Source: Cyclobacteriaceae bacterium (GTDB lineage Bacteria > Bacteroidota > Bacteroidia > Cytophagales > Cyclobacteriaceae). From it: DNA of 11,041 bases. A program made the translations under genes and the position numbers. The notes under the pieces are model-generated. The model worked only from the letters and a program-made list of their open reading frames with translations, did not search any database and had not been told where the DNA came from. The stretch lies in contig JANQPK010000005.1 of the NCBI GenBank assembly GCA_028289505.1, positions 1-11,041 of the forward strand, written 5' to 3'. Shown here in pieces: positions 7,487-11,041 of this stretch. Each line of letters begins with the position of its first letter. The first letter of the stretch is position 1.

Positions 7487-8410
7487 ATGCAGCAAAATCT
7501 GTGGGACCAGTTTAAAGGGGCCTTTACAAAGGGCAATAATGGCTTGATCCAGTTGATCCTGATCAATGGTGTGGTGTTCGTTACCCTGAGGATATTGGAA
7601 GTGGTGCTGGCATTATCAGGAATAATAGACCAAACTGTTAGCTACCAGCAAATGTACCTGGATATACTAGGGCTTCCCTCAGATATAAGACAGGTTTTAT
7701 TGCGGCCATGGACACTGATTACCACTTTTTTCACACACTACGGCTTTTTTCACATTCTCTTCAACATGTTATTCCTGTATTGGTTTGGTCGGCTGATACA
7801 TGAATATTTGGGGAATAGTCGATTGATCAATCTCTACATACTTGGGGGCCTGGCGGGTGGTGTATTGTACATCCTGATCTACAACCTATCACCTCTGTTT
7901 GTAGATGAAGTAGGTCGAAGTGCTTTGGTGGGCGCCTCAGCTTCTGTCTTTGCCATAGTGGTAGCTGCAGCCACACTGATGCCTGATCACCAATTTTATT
8001 TGTTACTCCTGGGTCCAGTCAGGATTAAATACATCGCTATTTTCTATGTTGCCATGTCCTTTATTGGCTCTATTGGTCCAAATGCTGGGGGAGATATTGC
8101 GCACCTTGGAGGTGCCATTATAGGCTATTTTTACATCAGAAGTATGCAAAGAGGAGTGGATATCGGTTCTTGGATCCAGTCTACCCTTGACTTTATTAAA
8201 AGTTTTTTTGTAAGGCCGAAAGTAAAAGTTACCCATCGTGGATCGACTTCCAGGACCAGGTCCAGGAGAACCTCCAGATCCTCCTCAACTAGTACATCAG
8301 CCCACGTTCCACAAGATGAAATTGATGCCATACTCGACAAAATCAGCGAGAAAGGTTACGAAAGCCTTACCAAGGAGGAAAAGCAGAAGTTGTTTAATGC
8401 GAGCAAGTAG
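7487..8410 (+). CDS. Rhomboid family intramembrane serine protease with basic Ser/Arg linker and C-terminal DUF6576-like tail
   Basis: A 307-aa paralogue of the preceding protein. The membrane core spans about residues 18-220. H89-I-L-F-N93 forms the oxyanion region, S151 lies in G149-A-S-A152, and H206 lies in GGDIAHLGG (201-209), so the catalytic dyad is complete. The GASA form in place of GASG is seen in other Bacteroidota rhomboids. After the last helix comes an amphipathic basic segment, then a low-complexity Arg/Ser/Thr linker (about 251-272), then a 30-residue acidic helical tail (DEIDAILDKISEKGYESLTKEEKQKLF). I match that tail from memory to the short domain at the end of many Bacteroidota rhomboids. 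An AAGGA sequence lies about 8 bases before the ATG. It is probably the last gene of the mutL-rhomboid transcript. Confidence 0.92.
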   Translation: MQQNLWDQFKGAFTKGNNGLIQLILINGVVFVTLRILEVVLALSGIIDQTVSYQQMYLDILGLPSDIRQVLLRPWTLITTFFTHYGFFHILFNMLFLYWFGRLIHEYLGNSRLINLYILGGLAGGVLYILIYNLSPLFVDEVGRSALVGASASVFAIVVAAATLMPDHQFYLLLLGPVRIKYIAIFYVAMSFIGSIGPNAGGDIAHLGGAIIGYFYIRSMQRGVDIGSWIQSTLDFIKSFFVRPKVKVTHRGSTSRTRSRRTSRSSSTSTSAHVPQDEIDAILDKISEKGYESLTKEEKQKLFNASK

Positions 8411-8412
8411 TA

Positions 8413-8454
8413 GATCTCTAATTTCTGATCTCTGATCTCCGGTCTCGGATCAAG
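8413..8454. repeat. Left array of six degenerate 7-bp repeats, plus-strand consensus G(A/G)TCTCT
   Basis: Starting 2 bp after the second rhomboid's stop codon, the plus strand reads in 7-base steps as GATCTCT (8413), AATTTCT (8420), GATCTCT (8427), GATCTCC (8434), GGTCTCG (8441) and GATCAAG (8448). Two units are identical and most others differ by one to three bases. The same unit occurs on the opposite strand in the right array at 8926-8974. Confidence 0.75.
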
Positions 8455-8522
8455 TTGTCTCTATTTTTGATGGTTCGATTTGGCCTTAAGCCTACGGTGG
8501 CTTTGAATTCATAGGAATTGTC

Positions 8523-8552
8523 TTGAATTGAGACTACAGAAAGATAGCTTCG
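8523..8552 (+). promoter_or_regulatory. Possible promoter for the four-helix-bundle gene
   Basis: TTG (8523-8525), 19 bases, then TAGCTTCG (8545-8552), which has one mismatch to TAnnTTTG. The box ends 3 bases before the ATG at 8556, so a transcript from it would start at or just inside the coding sequence. The close fit to the start argues either for a leaderless message or against this being the true promoter. Confidence 0.3.
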
Positions 8553-8555
8553 AAT

Positions 8556-8924
8556 ATGAATCGAAGAGAACTACAAACTAGGATGAACCATTTTTCAGTA
8601 GAGGCTTCAAAATTAACTCAAACTTTAAAGCCTAATCCTGCCGGTAATAATTTGTCTCAGCAACTGGCAAGGTGCAGCACTTCACCTGCTTTAAATTATG
8701 CCGAATCACAGAGCGCAGAATCCACCAAAGACTTCGTTCATAAATTAGCAATTGCTCTGAAGGAGCTAAGAGAAGCGGCTGTTTGCCTAACCGTGATTGA
8801 ACAAGGACAGCTGACAGCTGATCTTGAATTGTTGTCGAAATTAAGATCAGATTGCGATAGTCTGGTGGCCATCTTGGTAAGTAGTTTGAAAACGTTGAAT
8901 TCTAGTCACAAAAAAGCCCGGTAA
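8556..8924 (+). CDS. Four-helix-bundle protein, S23/IVP (TIGR02436-like) family
   Basis: A 122-aa, wholly helical soluble protein with no signal or membrane segment. The start MNRRELQTRMNHFSVEASKLTQTLKP and the central block ALNYAESQSAESTKDFVHKLAIALKELREA follow the pattern of the S23/IVP four-helix-bundle family. The family occurs inside 23S rRNA intervening sequences of Leptospira and Coxiella and as scattered single genes in Bacteroidota. Its fold is shared with Avd, the accessory protein of diversity-generating retroelements, but no reverse transcriptase or template repeat lies here. The biochemical role is unknown; nucleic-acid binding through basic faces is suggested for the family. The ATG at 8556 fits the usual N-terminus better than the Met at codon 10. 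Degenerate 7-bp repeat arrays lie on both sides, the right one directly after the stop codon. Confidence 0.85.
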   Translation: MNRRELQTRMNHFSVEASKLTQTLKPNPAGNNLSQQLARCSTSPALNYAESQSAESTKDFVHKLAIALKELREAAVCLTVIEQGQLTADLELLSKLRSDCDSLVAILVSSLKTLNSSHKKAR

Positions 8925-8974
8925 CCCAAGACTCAAACCAGAGATCAGAAACCAGAGACCAAAGACCTAAGATC
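8925..8974. repeat. Right array of about seven degenerate 7-bp repeats, inverted relative to the left array
   Basis: Read on the minus strand from 8974, the 7-base steps are GATCTTA, GGTCTTT, GGTCTCT, GGTTTCT, GATCTCT, GGTTTGA and GTCTTGG. GATCTCT is identical to units of the left array. The array fills the whole 42-bp gap between two convergent genes and runs into the end of rlmN, whose TAG stop (8969-8967) lies within it. No GC-rich hairpin with a T-run is present, so this is not a standard intrinsic terminator. Confidence 0.75.
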
Positions 8975-10013
8975 GATTAGCTAGTTGCCCACAGGCAGCG
9001 TCGATATCTTTTCCCCGGCTATACCTCACGGTTACCTTGACCCTTTTCTGCTCCAGAAATGCGGCAAACCGCTGTAAACGATCTTCTTTGGTATTGATGA
9101 AATTCGCTTCCTCAATAGGATTGTATTCAATCAGGTTCACCTTGCTCGGAACTTTGCGGCTAAATGTCAGCAGTTCTTTGGCATCGTCTAGGGTATCGTT
9201 AAAGTTGTAAAAGACAATGTATTCGAAAGTAATCTCATTTCCAGTGGCCCGATAATAATAATTCAATGCTTGCTCCAGTGCCTGCAGAGAATTACGCTCA
9301 TTGATGGGCATTATCTGGTTTCGCTTGAGATCATTGGCGGCGTGAAGTGACAAAGCCAGATTAAACTTTACCTGGTCGTCGCCTAACTTTCTAATCATCT
9401 TGGCAATACCAGCGGTAGAAACGGTGATCCGCTTGGCTGACATACCCAGGCCTTGCTTGCTGGTGATGTGTTCTACAGATTGAAGCATATTCTTGTAATT
9501 CAACAGGGGCTCACCCATACCCATGTATACAATATTGGTAAGGGGTTGTTGATAGTACTGCTGAGCCTGAGCGCCAATTTGTACCACCTGATCGTATATT
9601 TCCGCAGCATCCAGGTTCCTAGCACGGTCCATATAGCCGGTAGCACAAAACTTACAGGATAGTGAACAGCCAACCTGTGAAGAAACACAGGCAGTCATCC
9701 TATTAGCAGTGGGAATCAATACGCCCTCAATCAGATGTCCATCATGTAATCTGAATTGTGATTTGATGGTGTGGTCGGAACTAAATTGTGATTGATCAAG
9801 TCTAACTGGATTAATTGAAAAGTGGTCACCTAAAAGTTTTCGGTGCTTTTCCGAAAGGTTGGTCATGCTTTGGAAATCATCTGCTGACTTTTCCCAAAGC
9901 CACTGAAATACTTGTCTTCCCCGAAAAGCCTTTTCACCTCGCTCGGAAAAAAATGATTCCAGTTGGTCTATCGATTGCTGTCTTATATCCAGTTTTGTGG
10001 TCTTGGACACCAT
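8967..10013 (-). CDS. rlmN: Dual-specificity 23S rRNA/tRNA adenine-C2 methyltransferase RlmN
   Basis: A cytosolic radical SAM enzyme of 348 aa that adds the C2 methyl group to A2503 of 23S rRNA, and in many bacteria to A37 of some tRNAs. The [4Fe-4S] motif is C116-SLS-C120-KF-C123, in the family block SSQVGCSLSCKFCATG. The SAM-binding GMGEP is at 165-169. The two mechanistic cysteines are C341 (IDAACGQLA, methyl carrier) and C109 (ACVSSQVGC, resolving), which places the protein in RlmN rather than an unrelated radical SAM family. Cfr is unlikely given the canonical RlmN context and ending. I choose the ATG at 10013 because it gives the normal length and sits 4 bp after a perfect TAnnTTTG box. 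A longer frame to 10055 would place that box inside the gene and add 14 odd residues. The gene converges on the four-helix-bundle gene. Confidence 0.95.
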   Translation of the reverse strand: MVSKTTKLDIRQQSIDQLESFFSERGEKAFRGRQVFQWLWEKSADDFQSMTNLSEKHRKLLGDHFSINPVRLDQSQFSSDHTIKSQFRLHDGHLIEGVLIPTANRMTACVSSQVGCSLSCKFCATGYMDRARNLDAAEIYDQVVQIGAQAQQYYQQPLTNIVYMGMGEPLLNYKNMLQSVEHITSKQGLGMSAKRITVSTAGIAKMIRKLGDDQVKFNLALSLHAANDLKRNQIMPINERNSLQALEQALNYYYRATGNEITFEYIVFYNFNDTLDDAKELLTFSRKVPSKVNLIEYNPIEEANFINTKEDRLQRFAAFLEQKRVKVTVRYSRGKDIDAACGQLANRS

Positions 10014-10017
10014 GTTA

Positions 10018-10025
10018 CAAAGATA
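10018..10025 (-). promoter_or_regulatory. Perfect TAnnTTTG -7 box for rlmN, abutting the start codon
   Basis: On the minus strand TATCTTTG is followed by TAAC and then ATG (10013). The flanking context TTCG-TATCTTTG-TAA is of a kind frequent in Bacteroidota promoters. No clear TTG lies at -33. If transcription starts the usual few bases after the box, the mRNA begins at or next to the start codon. The divergent dctQ promoter should lie in the same 77-bp gap, but no clear box is visible for it. Confidence 0.5.
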
Positions 10026-10090
10026 CGAATAACCACAGCAGCTGTCTCCGACCATATTAAAATATTTTGCTATTTTGGCTTTACCACCCC

Positions 10091-10621
10091 ATGATCAGAT
10101 TGGCTAAAACCTATATTAAATTATCAGACCATATCATTGAATGGTGCGGTAGTAAAGCATCATGGCTTACGGTAGCCCTGGTGCTGGTAATTTGCTACGA
10201 CGTTATCATGCGCTATTTGTTCAATTCTTCTTCAGTGGCCATCTACGAGATCGAGTGGCATATATTTGCCTTGATTTTCCTGCTGGGAGCTGCTTACGCC
10301 CTCAAGCACAACCGACATGTTAGGGTAGATGTACTCTACAGCAGAATGTCAGAAAAGGTCCAGGCGTTGATTAATCTTTTGTTAACACTGTGCTTTTTAA
10401 TGCCTTTTTGCTGGATCCTGATAACACAGGGAATCGACTTTGTATCCAACTCTTTTCGTTTGGCAGAATCTTCGCCAGACCCGGGAGGGTTACCAGCGCG
10501 TTATCTGATCAAGGCTGCCATTCCGGTGGGATTCACCCTGCTGCTCATACAAGCCATCAGTGTGGTCTTCCAAAACTTACTAATTTTGACTCAAACCGGT
10601 CATGAAACCAAGGCACAGTGA
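10091..10621 (+). CDS. dctQ: TRAP transporter small permease subunit (DctQ family)
   Basis: A 176-aa inner-membrane protein with four hydrophobic segments at about 24-44, 54-72, 91-112 and 141-165, the DctQ layout. Family features include RYLFN (41-45) after helix 1, the acidic Y-E53-I-E55-W56 before helix 2, HVRVDV (76-81), and SSPDPGGLPARY (127-138) before helix 4. The last resembles DctQ partners of the mannitol/chloroaromatic (FcbT) type, a resemblance from memory. With DctM it forms the membrane unit that moves a substrate, usually an organic acid, delivered by a periplasmic binding protein and driven by an ion gradient. The ATG at 10091 puts a normal N-terminus before helix 1; a TTG at 10067 would add eight residues without support. 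The stop overlaps the dctM start by 4 bp. Confidence 0.85.
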   Translation: MIRLAKTYIKLSDHIIEWCGSKASWLTVALVLVICYDVIMRYLFNSSSVAIYEIEWHIFALIFLLGAAYALKHNRHVRVDVLYSRMSEKVQALINLLLTLCFLMPFCWILITQGIDFVSNSFRLAESSPDPGGLPARYLIKAAIPVGFTLLLIQAISVVFQNLLILTQTGHETKAQ

Positions 10622-11041
10622 GTGAAGCGTTAGCCCTAGTTCTGTTTGCCTTGGTTTTTATCCTGCTGCTGGTGGGGTACCCAGTGGCCTTCACTCTTGG
10701 AGGTATATCGATCATTTTTGGCCTTTTCACTTTCGGAGTAGACTTCTTCTATTTACTGCCACTAAGGGTTTTCGGAACTATGGGTAACTACGTGCTGATC
10801 GCGGTTCCTCTGTTCATATTTATGGGAATGATGCTGGAAAAGTCTGGAATCGCGGAAAACCTGCTGGAGACCATGGCTTTGCTATTTGGCAAGTTTAAAG
10901 GCGGATTGGCCATGGCGGTGGTAGTAGTGGGAGCCATGTTAGCAGCCTCCACCGGGATTGTAGGGGCTACGGTCATTACCATGGGTTTAATTAGTTTGCC
11001 CACTATGTTGAAAAGAGGCTATAGCGTGGAGCTGGCTACCG
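10618..11041 (+). CDS. dctM: TRAP transporter large permease subunit (DctM family), cut off at the right edge
   Basis: The first 141 codons of the large, channel-forming TRAP subunit, which normally has over 400 residues. It starts at GTG (10618-10620) inside the GTGA overlap with the dctQ stop, a standard coupled arrangement. Hydrophobic segments lie at about 4-40, 57-72 and 96-127. Conserved DctM blocks are visible: G56-N-Y-V-L-I-A-V-P-L-F-I-F-M-G70, and ASTGIVGATVITMGLISLP (110-128) followed by TMLKRGY. These fit the mannitol/chloroaromatic type of DctM. The substrate cannot be read, and the binding protein gene is not in view; it may lie further right. Confidence 0.9.
   Translation, partial: MSEALALVLFALVFILLLVGYPVAFTLGGISIIFGLFTFGVDFFYLLPLRVFGTMGNYVLIAVPLFIFMGMMLEKSGIAENLLETMALLFGKFKGGLAMAVVVVGAMLAASTGIVGATVITMGLISLPTMLKRGYSVELAT

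Larger units (their letters stand above)
8413..8974 (+). other. Candidate small repeat-flanked cassette holding a four-helix-bundle gene
   Basis: The four-helix-bundle gene and its 101-bp upstream stretch are bounded by two 7-bp repeat arrays in inverted orientation. The outer limits coincide with the ends of the neighbouring housekeeping genes. No transposase, target-site duplication or perfect terminal repeat is seen. The layout resembles the ORF-plus-complementary-flanks design of S23-encoding intervening sequences in 23S rRNA genes, but here it is intergenic. Mobility is inferred only. Confidence 0.35.

Noticed and set aside
8488..8503. AAGCC-6 nt-GGCTT hairpin as a terminator after the second rhomboid gene
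   Set aside because: The stem is only 5 bp and no T-run follows; too weak to call.
8556..8924. Avd of a diversity-generating retroelement
   Set aside because: The fold is shared, but no reverse transcriptase, template or variable repeat is visible in the window.
8413..8974. CRISPR array
   Set aside because: The units are 7-bp contiguous degenerate repeats with no spacers, and no cas gene is present.
10035..10045. ACAG-CAG-CTGT inverted repeat in the rlmN-dctQ gap
   Set aside because: The 4-bp arms are expected by chance at this length.
10014..10055. Longer RlmN N-terminus starting at 10055
   Set aside because: The added 14 residues are atypical and a perfect TAnnTTTG promoter box lies inside them.
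10067..10090. TTG start eight codons upstream of the chosen dctQ ATG
   Set aside because: No ribosome-binding or family support for the extension; the ATG at 10091 fits the DctQ layout.

Overview
The window looks like ordinary chromosome from a member of the Bacteroidota, probably of the Cytophagales type. The signs are a bacillithiol-type BshA, a fused GH3/beta-lactamase exoenzyme, a MutL followed by two rhomboid proteases (the second with a Bacteroidota-type C-terminal tail), a fatty-acid 2-hydroxylase-like protein, and promoter cores of the TTG-N(17-23)-TAnnTTTG type. Strong Shine-Dalgarno sequences are mostly absent, as is usual in this phylum. The taxonomic call is from family resemblance only.

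Left block (1-4563, minus strand, read leftwards): a secreted 981-aa protein joining a NagZ-like GH3 glycosidase to a serine beta-lactamase/esterase-like domain is followed after 2 bp by bshA, the glycosyltransferase that starts bacillithiol synthesis from UDP-GlcNAc and malate. A separate gene, running off the left edge, encodes a di-iron fatty-acid hydroxylase. It has its own convincing promoter, with a perfect 12-bp palindrome in the spacer.

Centre block (4654-8410, plus strand): a small two-helix membrane protein of unknown function, then mutL, then two rhomboid intramembrane proteases. The last three are 1-12 bp apart and look like one transcript. The MutL keeps all its ATPase motifs, but its C-terminal metal-binding endonuclease motif is degenerate (Gln and His replaced by Tyr and Lys).

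Right block (8411-11041): a four-helix-bundle (S23/IVP-type) gene is bracketed by two short arrays of degenerate 7-bp units. The arrays share one consensus, G(A/G)TCTCT, and are inverted relative to each other. The right array fills the gap to the convergent rlmN and carries the rlmN stop codon. rlmN starts 4 bp from a perfect TAnnTTTG box, so its mRNA is probably leaderless or nearly so. Divergent from rlmN are dctQ and the beginning of dctM, the membrane subunits of a TRAP transporter, overlapping by 4 bp. Their binding protein (DctP) is not in the window.

I found no defence island, CRISPR array, tRNA, rRNA, transposase or prophage. The best candidate for something little described is the inverted heptamer arrays around the four-helix-bundle gene (8413-8974), which could be a small dispersed element. 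No stretch longer than 300 bp lacks a gene.
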